DNA of 7,470 nucleotides from Actinomycetes bacterium (GCA_021823365.1 JAKAOD010000144.1:1-7470), one strand, 5' to 3'; counted from the first letter of the stretch, positions 1 through 5,839 are shown. A program made the numbers and translations. Notes: generated by a model from the letters alone, not told the origin.

Positions 1-578
1 TCCGATCTCGGCACGTAGAACCCCCAGCGGTGCTGGGCGGGGTCGGTCAGCTTGGCGGCGTCGGCCTCGAGCTGGCTCCAGGTGCTCGGTGGTGAGGTGA
101 TGCCCGCTTTGGCGAAGTCCGTCTTGTTGTAGAAAAGGGCGATGTCGCCGACGCCGGCGAGCGCCATCCCGAGCTGCTTGCCCCGGTAGAACAGCGATGC
201 CTTGATGCCCGGGTACAGCGCATTCGTCTGGGCCGTGAGGTCGCCGTTCAGCGGGATGAGCTTTCCGCTCTCCTCGATCAGTGGGAGGTCGGAAGGGTTC
301 TGGTCGGTGAGCACCGTCGGCTGGGTGCCCGACTTCAACGCGGCGATGACCTTCGGGAGGTACTCGTCCGAGGTGGAGATGTACTGCCCGTTCGCCTTCT
401 CGCCGGGATGGGATGCGTCGAAGGCGGCGTCGATCGCGGTGATCTCCTTCGGGTTGAACCCACTCGTCCAGTAGGTGAACGAGACCGGAGACGTCGCCGC
501 TGCCGAGACCGCCCCGGATCCCACGACCGCCCCGAAGCCTGCGACCGTCACGGCGGCGACAGCTGCCAGCTGTTTCAT
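1..578 (-). CDS. Family 1 (CUT1-type) extracellular sugar-binding protein, N-terminal part
   Basis: Receptor of a CUT1-type carbohydrate ABC importer, acting outside the membrane; 192 residues are visible and the C-terminal part lies beyond the left edge. Residues 1-28 form a signal peptide: a lysine at position 2, a long Ala/Val/Gly core and an AAA-type cleavage region near 25-28. There is no lipobox cysteine. The mature part starts with an FTYWTSG strand and has the family's hallmark stretch near residues 138-172: MALAGVGDIALFYNKTDF, then AGI, PPSTW and a following Leu-rich helix. This matches the ALfYNkd...AGi..PPkTW pattern of SBP family 1. The ATG at 578 is chosen; an in-frame GTG at 590, preceded by an AGGGGG tract only 4 nt away, would add four residues (MRAG). 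It follows the deacetylase by 61 bp and is probably in the same operon, with its permeases expected further left. The substrate is not determinable. Confidence 0.88.
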   Translation of the reverse strand, partial: MKQLAAVAAVTVAGFGAVVGSGAVSAAATSPVSFTYWTSGFNPKEITAIDAAFDASHPGEKANGQYISTSDEYLPKVIAALKSGTQPTVLTDQNPSDLPLIEESGKLIPLNGDLTAQTNALYPGIKASLFYRGKQLGMALAGVGDIALFYNKTDFAKAGITSPPSTWSQLEADAAKLTDPAQHRWGFYVPRS

Positions 579-639
579 ACCTGCTCTCACGTTTCCCCCT
601 TGCTCATCCTGGTTGGTGGTTCGGGTCGCATGGACCGTC
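579..639. other. Short intergenic gap between deacetylase and binding protein
   Basis: This gap lies inside the minus-strand operon. Read on the minus strand it ends in a purine-rich AAGGGGGAAA tract that can serve as ribosome binding site for the binding-protein gene, fitting the GTG at 590 better than the ATG at 578. I see no convincing hairpin, terminator or promoter in it, so read-through from the deacetylase gene is the simplest reading. Confidence 0.5.
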
Positions 640-1452
640 TCAGCGGCCTTCGGCCGTCACGACGACTTGGAACGCCTCGGCGTAGTGCCCTTCTGCGAGC
701 CCGGCAGCTTGTGCGACGCGCCGGCCCTCGGCCGCGACGCGACCGCTCAGCTGCTCCGCTCCCCCAGGGAGCTGGCTCACGTGACAGGCCAACGCGGCGA
801 GCTTACGGTCGAGGCCGTCCGTGACGTCCATCGTCACCGTGGGCTGGGCCGGCGCGACGAGCCATACGGCCCCGACCTCGTGGGGCTCGAGTCCCTCGGC
901 AAGCAGCTCGGAGAAGGCGAACGGGTTGCGGGCGTCGGGGTAGACGGCGCAGAGCGTGGCCTCGCCGACGGCGAGGTGGTCCGGGTGGTTCACCTGGACG
1001 CGGCTCGTCCAGTTGCGCACCGGGCTAGGGCAGACGACCACGTCGGGCCTCACGGAGCGGATGGCCCGGGTCAAGTCCCTACGCAGCGCAGGCGTGACGG
1101 TGACCGAGCCGTCCTCGTAGCCGAGGAACAGCACGTCGCTCGCACCGACTGCGGCGGCGGCGGCACGCTGCTCTGCACGGCGGATAGCCGGCATCTCCTC
1201 CCTCCTCACCGACCGGTCGTGCCCGCCGGCGCCGCCGTCGGTGACGACGCAGTAGACGACCGCCGCGCCGGACGCGGCCCACGTGGCGAGCGTCGCACCG
1301 GCTCCGAAGTCGATGTCGTCGGGGTGGGCGCCGACGGCGAGCACCCGCGCGGGTCGGACGGATCCTGCGGCCCGGCTCGCGCCCGAGGTCCCGGGCTCCG
1401 TGATCCACCCGGGCCCTGCGCCTGCGGTGTCGATGATCGCCAGCTCGGTCAT
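640..1452 (-). CDS. PIG-L/LmbE family zinc-dependent deacetylase
   Basis: Predicted cytoplasmic metal-dependent amidohydrolase of the PIG-L/LmbE family (270 aa). Known members remove the acetyl group from N-acetylglucosaminyl compounds (MshB, BshB, PIG-L) or chitobiose-type sugars. GAHPDD at residues 41-46 supplies the zinc ligands H43 and D46 and the general base D45. NHPDH at 155-159 supplies the third ligand (H159) and the H156 expected to polarise the carbonyl, by analogy with MshB. The Rossmann-like start VLAVGAHPDD and the later ACHVSQL segment (222-228) also fit. About 35 residues precede the first core strand, longer than usual. ATG 1452 is chosen because a GAGAGGGG tract sits 3 nt upstream and lies only 23 bp from the kinase stop; reading further upstream in this frame only overlaps the kinase gene. 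Its place between a sugar kinase and a sugar-binding protein points to sugar catabolism rather than thiol biosynthesis. That is inference. Confidence 0.87.
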   Translation of the reverse strand: MTELAIIDTAGAGPGWITEPGTSGASRAAGSVRPARVLAVGAHPDDIDFGAGATLATWAASGAAVVYCVVTDGGAGGHDRSVRREEMPAIRRAEQRAAAAAVGASDVLFLGYEDGSVTVTPALRRDLTRAIRSVRPDVVVCPSPVRNWTSRVQVNHPDHLAVGEATLCAVYPDARNPFAFSELLAEGLEPHEVGAVWLVAPAQPTVTMDVTDGLDRKLAALACHVSQLPGGAEQLSGRVAAEGRRVAQAAGLAEGHYAEAFQVVVTAEGR

Positions 1453-1475
1453 GGGCCCCTCTCGCTCGCTCTTCC

Positions 1476-2570
1476 TCACGCTCGCTCGGCGCCGGTAGGA
1501 GAACCTGCGGGCGTCTCCTCGATCGGGTAGGCCATCGAGGCGCACGGTCGGCGGCATGTCGGGCCCGGCGGGCAGGCCTCGATCAGCTCGGCGAGGAACG
1601 CGTAGCTCGCCCGCCCCTCCGGGTCCGCCTGTCGCTCCCACCATGCGCGAAGGTCGCGCCAGCACGGCGCCGAGAACGAGCCCCCGGCGAAGCGAACCGA
1701 TTCCCCCGCGCAGAGGCTGGCGAAGCGCAGGCGCCGGGCGACAGGCCATCCGGCGACGGTGCCGAAGACGAAGCCGGCGTCGAAGACGTCACCTGCGCCG
1801 GTCGTGTCGAGGGCGTCGACGGCGAGGGCGGGGACCGCGACCGGCTCCGCGAGCCCTCCCCCTGCGGCGAGGGCGCCCGACGCGCCGAGCTTCACGACGA
1901 CGAGCGGGCCGTGGCGCGCGAGCGCCACGGCGGCGCGTGCCGCGTCCGGCTGGCGGCTGTAGGCGGTCGCCTCCGCGAGATTGGGGAGGAAGACGTCGAC
2001 GAGCGGCAGCTTGTCGAGCAGGTCGAGCGTCCAGGTCTCGGCGGGATCCCAGCCTACGTCGGCGACGACCGTGCCGCCGGCGGCGCGCAGACGCTCGAGC
2101 CATCCCCGGTCGGCGTTGCCGAGGGAGACGACGAAGGCATCCGCGGTCTGAACCTCCGGCGCCGCAGCGTACGGGTCCCAGGGGCTCGGCTCCTCGTAGG
2201 TCACCATCGATCGGTCGCGCCCGTAGGCCATGGAGACCGTCAGCGGCGTCGTCCAGCCATCGATGCGACGCGAGCAGGCGAGATCGACGCCCTCCCGCTC
2301 GAGGGCGCCCCAGAGGTAGTGCCCGAAGGCGTCGTCGCCGAAGGCGGCCGACAGCTGCACGCCCACGCCGAGCCGCGCCAGCGCGACGGCGACGTTCGCC
2401 GTGCCCCCCGGCGAGACGCCGAGCCCTTTCGCGCGCACCTCCGTGCCGGGCCGGGGTGGCGCGGAGAGCTCCGAGAACACGAGATCGAGGAACACCGTGC
2501 CGAAGACGTGGACGCTCCCGCGACCGCAGGGGGGGCCGTCCCGACCAGGCGTCTGATTGTCGATCAACAT
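1476..2570 (-). CDS. PfkB/ribokinase family carbohydrate kinase
   Basis: Predicted cytoplasmic ATP-dependent sugar kinase of the PfkB (ribokinase-like) fold, 364 aa against about 300-330 for typical members. The first PfkB signature region is at residues 55-68 (GGTANVAVALARLG), the NLAEA substrate/nucleotide element at 197-201, and the second signature DTTGAGD at 255-261 with D261 as catalytic base and GAG as the anion hole. All key residues are present, so it should be active. The N-terminal strand VHVFGTVFLDLVF (20-32) is typical of ribokinase-type members rather than phosphofructokinases. The excess length is a C-terminal tail of about 30 residues with three cysteines (C333, C339, C343). 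The start is ATG 2570, with no good Shine-Dalgarno sequence; a perfect ATTATC-GG-GATAAT palindrome overlaps it. It is first gene of the minus-strand operon, 23 bp ahead of the deacetylase. The substrate is unknown; ribose, another free hexose or an amino sugar are possible. Confidence 0.9.
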   Translation of the reverse strand: MLIDNQTPGRDGPPCGRGSVHVFGTVFLDLVFSELSAPPRPGTEVRAKGLGVSPGGTANVAVALARLGVGVQLSAAFGDDAFGHYLWGALEREGVDLACSRRIDGWTTPLTVSMAYGRDRSMVTYEEPSPWDPYAAAPEVQTADAFVVSLGNADRGWLERLRAAGGTVVADVGWDPAETWTLDLLDKLPLVDVFLPNLAEATAYSRQPDAARAAVALARHGPLVVVKLGASGALAAGGGLAEPVAVPALAVDALDTTGAGDVFDAGFVFGTVAGWPVARRLRFASLCAGESVRFAGGSFSAPCWRDLRAWWERQADPEGRASYAFLAELIEACPPGPTCRRPCASMAYPIEETPAGSPTGAERA

Positions 2571-2582
2571 TATCGGGATAAT
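2569..2582. promoter_or_regulatory. Perfect 14-bp palindrome over the start of the leftward kinase gene
   Basis: ATTATC-GG-GATAAT has two perfect 6-bp inverted arms. It covers the first bases of the leftward kinase start codon (ATG at 2570-2568). It is AT-rich in an otherwise GC-rich region, and an ATCGCGAT palindrome overlaps its right edge at 2581-2588. The size and symmetry suit a dimeric repressor (LacI, GntR or ROK type), but no regulator gene is in the window. Binding here would block transcription or initiation of the minus-strand operon. Confidence 0.4.
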
Positions 2583-2609
2583 CGCGATTCTCTGCCAGTA
2601 CCAGGTTGA

Positions 2610-2659
2610 CTTGACATGCGGTCCAATCTAACCACGTCGGGCCGACCACCGTTGTCAAG
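2610..2659. repeat. Widely spaced inverted pair of CTTGACA elements
   Basis: CTTGACA at 2610-2616 is exactly inverted as TGTCAAG at 2653-2659, with 36 bp between the arms. A third copy is at 2794-2800, beside the plus-strand gene. Immediately left of the first copy, TTGAC is repeated in tandem (2606-2610 and 2611-2615). The element contains the -35 consensus TTGACA, so these may be promoter hexamers, half-sites for one regulator, or both. Confidence 0.35.
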
Positions 2660-2674
2660 GGTCGCGTCGCGACC
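2660..2674. promoter_or_regulatory. Perfect GC-rich 15-bp palindrome
   Basis: GGTCGCG-T-CGCGACC has two perfect 7-bp arms around a single central base. It directly abuts the TTGTCAAG element at 2652-2659. With a one-base centre it is more likely a protein-binding site than an RNA hairpin. GC-rich palindromes are commoner by chance in such DNA, so confidence is low. Confidence 0.3.
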
Positions 2675-2754
2675 GCGCCAGCGGGAGGGAGGCTCGACGG
2701 CGCCGACCGAGGCCAAGTCTCCCAATCGTCGCGCCAGGCCGAGCGCCCGAGCGA

Positions 2755-2780
2755 ACCAGCGGCGCCGCGTCTGCGCTGGT
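2755..2780. promoter_or_regulatory. Inverted repeat upstream of the transporter operon
   Basis: ACCAGCG at 2755-2761 pairs perfectly with CGCTGGT at 2774-2780 across a 12-base centre. It lies 14 bp upstream of the TTGACA hexamer of the rightward promoter. It could be an activator site, because it sits upstream of -35; it is not a terminator, having no T tract and no gene ending nearby. Confidence 0.3.
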
Positions 2781-2794
2781 CGTGCCGACGGCTC

Positions 2795-2823
2795 TTGACA
2801 ACCTTGTCATCCAGGAGTTGAGT
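2795..2823 (+). promoter_or_regulatory. Candidate promoter of the rightward transporter operon
   Basis: A consensus -35 hexamer TTGACA (2795-2800) is followed after exactly 17 bp by TTGAGT (2818-2823), a weak -10 that keeps the first T, the A at position four and the final T. Transcription would then start near 2830, at the first candidate GTG (2828). In that case the in-frame GTG at 2864 would be the working start of the ATPase. The -35 is perfect but the -10 is poor, so the call is tentative. Confidence 0.35.
2796..2809. promoter_or_regulatory. Perfect 14-bp palindrome overlapping the -35 hexamer
   Basis: TGACAA-CC-TTGTCA has two perfect 6-bp arms and covers five of the six bases of the TTGACA at 2795-2800. 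A repressor dimer bound here would compete with RNA polymerase for the rightward operon. The same half-site word (TTGTCAAG) recurs at 2652-2659 on the leftward side, which fits one regulator controlling both operons. No regulator gene is in view. Confidence 0.5.
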
Positions 2824-2827
2824 AATC

Positions 2828-3679
2828 GTGGGACAGTCGCTTCGCATCGGGGGGTCAAGGGCTGTGAAGTCCGACATCGTTGTCACTGACGGTGGCCCGC
2901 CCGGTGCCGGCGGGGCGGCGCCCGCGGTCGAGGTGCGCGGGATCACGAAGCGCTTCGGGAGCGTGCTCGCGCTGCGTGGCGCCGATCTCGCCCTGTACCC
3001 GGGCGAGATCCTCGGTCTCGTCGGCGACAACGGCGCCGGCAAGTCCACGCTCGTCAACATCATCTCCGGCGCCGTCGCGCCGAACGGGGGTGAGATCTTC
3101 GTCGGCGGGCAGAAGGTCCACATCGGCTCGCCGCTCGACGCGCGCCGCTACGGCATCGAGACCGTCTACCAGGACCTCGCGCTCGCGCCAGACCTCAGCG
3201 TCTGGGCGAACGTGTTCCTCGGACGCGAGCGCATCGTGCGCGGACCGATGCGGTACTTCGGCTGGCTCGACCGGCGGGCGATGGCGAGCGAGGCGCGCGA
3301 GCAGCTGGACCGGACCCGCATACGCATCGACTCGGTCGACGCGCTCGTCGGGAAGCTCTCCGGCGGCCAGCGCCAAGCCGTCGCCGTCGGGCGCTCCGCG
3401 GCGTGGGGCTCGCGCGTGCTCCTCCTGGACGAGCCGACTGCGGCGCTCGGCGTCGAGCAGCAGGAGCGCGTTGGGGAGCTCGTCCGCAATATCGCCGCGC
3501 ACGGTCTCCCGGTCCTCCTGATCAGCCACAACCTTCCGCAAGTGCACGAGCTGTGCAGCCGCGTCGCGGTGATGTTCCAGGGACGCGTGATCGCGACCGT
3601 CAAGACCTCGGAGTCGAGCATCGACGAGATCGTCAGCTGGATAACCGGCGCAGCTCTGGTCACGAGGAGGGCCGAGTGA
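2828..3679 (+). CDS. CUT2-type sugar ABC transporter ATP-binding protein, single domain
   Basis: Energy-coupling ATPase of a ribose/xylose-type (CUT2) sugar importer, at the inner face of the membrane. In order: Walker A GDNGAGKST (66-74), Q-loop Q115 in ETVYQD, signature LSGGQRQ (177-183), Walker B VLLLDE (197-202) with catalytic E202, and switch histidine H234 in LISHN. All are intact. At 283 aa it holds one nucleotide-binding domain, whereas RbsA/XylG-type proteins carry two in about 500 aa, so two copies must pair in the complex, as in FrcA-type systems. Two GTG starts are possible. GTG 2828 has AGGAG 10 nt upstream and is listed here. GTG 2864 would drop 12 residues, has a GGGGGGTCAAGG tract just upstream, and agrees better with the candidate promoter and with codon use: codons between the two starts include CTT, TCA and AGG. 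Its stop overlaps the permease start. Confidence 0.93.
   Translation: MGQSLRIGGSRAVKSDIVVTDGGPPGAGGAAPAVEVRGITKRFGSVLALRGADLALYPGEILGLVGDNGAGKSTLVNIISGAVAPNGGEIFVGGQKVHIGSPLDARRYGIETVYQDLALAPDLSVWANVFLGRERIVRGPMRYFGWLDRRAMASEAREQLDRTRIRIDSVDALVGKLSGGQRQAVAVGRSAAWGSRVLLLDEPTAALGVEQQERVGELVRNIAAHGLPVLLISHNLPQVHELCSRVAVMFQGRVIATVKTSESSIDEIVSWITGAALVTRRAE
3664..3670 (+). promoter_or_regulatory. Strong ribosome binding site fixing the permease start
   Basis: GAGGAGG lies 5 nt before the GTG at 3676, inside the last codons of the ATPase gene. It is the clearest Shine-Dalgarno sequence of the window. It decides for GTG 3676 over starts further upstream in the same frame, which would overlap the ATPase gene heavily. 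Confidence 0.75.
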
Positions 3680-4731
3680 CGGCGACGGCATCGGTCGGCG
3701 AGGCCGAGCAGGGGGGGATGTCGCCCTCGTCCGAGGCCATAGGGCTCAGGGCGCCGGCCTTCCAGCGGATCCTCGAGCGGCTCGGCTCGCTGTGGACCTT
3801 CGGCGTGCTCGTCGTCATCGTGGTCGCCTTCGGCATCGCCGCGCCATCGCTGTACACCAAGGCGGCGTGGCTGTCGACCTCCGAGTACGCCGTCGAGTAC
3901 CTGATCCTCGCCGCAGGGCAGACCTTCGTGATCGTGACGGCCGAGATCGACCTCTCCGACGGGGCAATCCTCGGGTTCTCGGCGCTCGCCGGATCGCTGC
4001 TCATGAACAATCTGCTCAACCACCACCTCGACGGCGGGCTGACGACCTTCCTCGGGATCGTGGTGATGCTCGCCTCGGGGACCGGGGTCGGGCTCTTGAA
4101 CGGCCTGCTCACCGTGAAGCTCAGGATCCCGTCCTTCATCGTGACGCTTGGGATGATGATCGCCGTCGGCTACGGCGCGGTCAACCTCCTGACAAACGGG
4201 AACGAGATCTCCAACCTGCCGAGCCAGGTGCTCGCCATCGGCACCGTCAGCGTGCTCGGCGGCTGGCTGCCGGTACCCGTCCTCGTCGCGCTGGGCGTGG
4301 CGCTCCTCACGGGGCTGGCGCTCGCCAGGACCCGCTTCGGGCTGCGGACCTTCGCGATCGGATCGAACCGGCTCGCCGCCCGCCGTGCAGGCGTCGCCGT
4401 CAACCGCCACATCGTCTGGTGCTTCGGCCTGTCGGGCTTCCTCGCGGGCATCGCCGGGCTGATGGTCACCGCCAACCTGTCGACCGCGTCGACGATCGCC
4501 GGTCAGAACGACGAGCTCTACGCGATCGCCGCCGTCGTCATCGGGGGCGCCAGCCTCTTCGGAGGACGCGGGAGCATCTTCGGGACCTTGATCGGCACGG
4601 CCGTGATCGCCGTGCTCACGACCGGGCTCGTGCTCGCCAACGTCTCGGCGTTCTGGCAGTACGTCGCGATCGGCGCCGTCGTGATCGTCGCCGTCGCAAT
4701 CGACCAGGTGCGGACGCGCACGGCCGACTGA
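3676..4731 (+). CDS. CUT2-type sugar ABC transporter permease (RbsC-like)
   Basis: Membrane channel subunit of the importer (351 aa, normal for the BPD_transp_2/RbsC family). Long hydrophobic segments are visible near residues 41-56, 74-88, 98-112, 122-145, 153-172, 186-217, 246-266, 283-295, 302-322 and 327-342. Family landmarks include AEIDLSDGAILGFSA (89-103), equivalent to the GIDLSVG region of RbsC, then LLNGLLTVKLRIPSFIVTLG (140-159) and VVIGGASLFGGRGSIFGTLI (287-306). The first 35 residues are a hydrophilic cytoplasmic extension. The GTG at 3676 overlaps the ATPase stop as GTGA, so the two are probably translationally coupled. As the only permease gene beside one ATPase and one receptor, it presumably forms a homodimer. 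D95 stands where many homologues have V or G after DLS; I do not assign meaning to it. Confidence 0.93.
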   Translation: MTATASVGEAEQGGMSPSSEAIGLRAPAFQRILERLGSLWTFGVLVVIVVAFGIAAPSLYTKAAWLSTSEYAVEYLILAAGQTFVIVTAEIDLSDGAILGFSALAGSLLMNNLLNHHLDGGLTTFLGIVVMLASGTGVGLLNGLLTVKLRIPSFIVTLGMMIAVGYGAVNLLTNGNEISNLPSQVLAIGTVSVLGGWLPVPVLVALGVALLTGLALARTRFGLRTFAIGSNRLAARRAGVAVNRHIVWCFGLSGFLAGIAGLMVTANLSTASTIAGQNDELYAIAAVVIGGASLFGGRGSIFGTLIGTAVIAVLTTGLVLANVSAFWQYVAIGAVVIVAVAIDQVRTRTAD

Positions 4732-4738
4732 GGTCGCA

Positions 4739-4753
4739 CGGCGCGGTGCGCCG
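4739..4753 (+). other. Hairpin 1 between permease and receptor genes
   Basis: CGGCGC-GGT-GCGCCG forms a perfect 6-bp, all-GC stem with a 3-base loop, 7 bp after the permease stop. No T tract follows, so it is not a typical intrinsic terminator. It may stabilise an mRNA end or partly stop transcription. Confidence 0.4.
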
Positions 4754-4761
4754 GCGAGAGG

Positions 4762-4779
4762 CCTCCACGACGGTGGAGG
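4762..4779 (+). other. Hairpin 2 between permease and receptor genes
   Basis: CCTCCAC-GACG-GTGGAGG forms a perfect 7-bp stem with a 4-base loop. Its 3' arm contains GGAGG, the ribosome binding site that would serve the GTG at 4790, so the folded RNA would hide that site. This supports the downstream ATG 4805 as main start, or hints at translational control. Again no T tract follows. Confidence 0.45.
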
Positions 4780-4791
4780 GAAGAGACAGGT

Positions 4792-4798
4792 GAGGGGG
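4792..4798 (+). promoter_or_regulatory. Ribosome binding site deciding the receptor start
   Basis: GAGGGGG lies 6 nt before ATG 4805. It lies outside the hairpin at 4762-4779 and therefore favours ATG 4805 over the in-frame GTG at 4790. Confidence 0.6.
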
Positions 4799-4804
4799 CT
4801 AAGA

Positions 4805-5839
4805 ATGAAACAACGGAACATCGGATCGGGAGCCTCGAGGCGCTGGCGGCGCTCTCTGGTCTCCGCGGCGGCAGCGGTCGCCGTCGGCGCCACCGCGGCG
4901 GCGACGGCGGTCACGGGCGCCTCTGCGGCGGCGCGGGTCACGAGCCACGCCAAGCTCACGATCGCCCTCGTGCCGGGGCTGACGACCGACCCGTTCTACA
5001 TCACCATGCAGAACGGAGCGGCTGCCGAGGCGAAGAAGCTCGGCGTCAACCTGACCTGGCAGGGCGGCGCAACCTTCAGCCCGACGACGCAGCTCCCGGT
5101 CGTGAACTCCTTGCTCGCCAAGCACCCGAGCGCGCTGCTCATCGCGCCGACCGACGTGAAGGCGCTCCAAGCGCCGATTGCCAAGTTCCGCGGCGCGGGC
5201 ATTCCGGTGATCTCCGTCGACACGACGATCACCGACACGAGCCTGCTCGTCAGCCGGATCACCTCCAACAACTTCCAGGGAGGCGAAGCGGCGGCGCAGA
5301 CGATTGCCCGGCTCGCGCACGGCAGGGGCGACGTCGCCGTGATCAACGTCAACCCGGGCATCTCGACGACCGACGCCCGGCAGGCCGGTTTCCTCGCCGC
5401 GATGAAGAAGTACCCGAACATGAAGGTCGTCGCGACCGAGTACGACAACGACAGCCCGACGACCGCCGAGAGCCAGGCCAAGAACCTCATCCTCGCCCAC
5501 CCGAACCTCGTCGGCATCTTCGGCACGAACCTGTACTCTGCCGAGGGCGCGGGCCAGGGCGTGGTGTCGTCGGGGAAGAAGGGCAAGGTGTTCGTCGCGG
5601 GCTACGATGCCGAGCCGGCCGAGGTGAAGCTGCTGAAGGAGGGTGTCATCGACATCCTCGTCGTCCAGCAGCCGGCGGTCGAGGGGCGCGACGGGGTGCT
5701 TTACGCCTACGACTACCTGACCGGCCACAAGTCGGCGATCCCGAAGTCCGTGCTCGTGCCGAACGTCATCGCGACGACGGCGACGGCCTCGGACCCCTCG
5801 GTCTCGAAGTACTACTACTCCTCGACGCTCGCCAAGTGA
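4805..5839 (+). CDS. CUT2-type sugar-binding protein (RbsB-like, Peripla_BP_4)
   Basis: Secreted receptor that delivers a sugar to the permease (344 aa). Residues 1-43 look like a long signal peptide: a basic start with SRRWRRSL at 11-18, a hydrophobic Ala/Val/Gly core, then a GASAAA cleavage region near 38-43. RRSLV fits the RRx-phi-phi core of Tat signals, so Tat export is possible. There is no lipobox cysteine. The mature protein shows the RbsB-type two-lobe pattern: LTIALVPGLTTDPFY (51-65), ALLIAPTDVKALQAPI (110-125), AGIPVISVDT (131-140), NNFQGGEAAAQTI (155-167), NLVGIFGTNLYSAEGAGQGV (234-253), VAGYDAEPAEVKLLKEG (264-280) and VVQQPAVEG (286-294). ATG 4805 is preferred for its ribosome binding site; GTG 4790 would add five residues. 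It follows the permease by 73 bp carrying two hairpins, which may let it be made at a different level from the membrane parts. The ligand is unknown. Confidence 0.93.
   Translation: MKQRNIGSGASRRWRRSLVSAAAAVAVGATAAATAVTGASAAARVTSHAKLTIALVPGLTTDPFYITMQNGAAAEAKKLGVNLTWQGGATFSPTTQLPVVNSLLAKHPSALLIAPTDVKALQAPIAKFRGAGIPVISVDTTITDTSLLVSRITSNNFQGGEAAAQTIARLAHGRGDVAVINVNPGISTTDARQAGFLAAMKKYPNMKVVATEYDNDSPTTAESQAKNLILAHPNLVGIFGTNLYSAEGAGQGVVSSGKKGKVFVAGYDAEPAEVKLLKEGVIDILVVQQPAVEGRDGVLYAYDYLTGHKSAIPKSVLVPNVIATTATASDPSVSKYYYSSTLAK

Larger units (their letters stand above)
2571..2827. promoter_or_regulatory. Divergent intergenic control region
   Basis: This is the only long non-coding stretch of the window; it separates the two divergent operons and must hold both promoters. 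It contains several perfect inverted repeats and a repeated CTTGACA element: plus strand at 2610-2616 and 2794-2800, and reverse orientation (TGTCAAG) at 2653-2659. TTGAC is also doubled in tandem at 2606-2615. Open frames across it lack ribosome binding sites and a convincing product, so I read it as regulatory DNA. A leftward promoter could use TTGACA at 2657-2652 as -35, but the nearest TTAGAT (2631-2626) is 20 nt away, so I do not call it. Confidence 0.7.

Noticed and set aside
1453..1749. N-terminal extension of the deacetylase frame to 1749 on the minus strand
   Set aside because: It overlaps the end of the kinase gene, has no family-like sequence, and ATG 1452 has a good ribosome binding site just before it.
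475..2581. Plus-strand open frames opposite the deacetylase and ribokinase-type kinase
   Set aside because: Arg/Gly/Pro-rich translations without motifs, antisense to genes with complete catalytic signatures.
2626..2657. Leftward promoter TTGACA ... TTAGAT on the minus strand
   Set aside because: The spacer is 20 nt, too long for a normal sigma-70-type promoter, so I only mention it within the intergenic region.
2616..2858. Small open frames on both strands in the divergent intergenic region
   Set aside because: No convincing ribosome binding sites, Arg/Ser-rich sequence, and overlap with several palindromes; regulatory DNA explains the stretch better.
1789..3123. Minus-strand open frame spanning the intergenic region and the starts of both divergent operons
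   Set aside because: It overlaps two genes out of frame, its product is Arg-rich in the kinase part, and it has no recognisable domain.
4739..4779. Intrinsic terminator after the permease gene
   Set aside because: The hairpins are perfect but no T-rich tract follows, and the receptor gene continues the same system downstream.
3166..4959. Long minus-strand open frame opposite the ATPase and permease genes
   Set aside because: Its product is Asp/Glu/Arg/His-rich low-complexity sequence with no recognisable domain, as expected opposite GC-rich coding DNA; the plus strand encodes clear transporter subunits.
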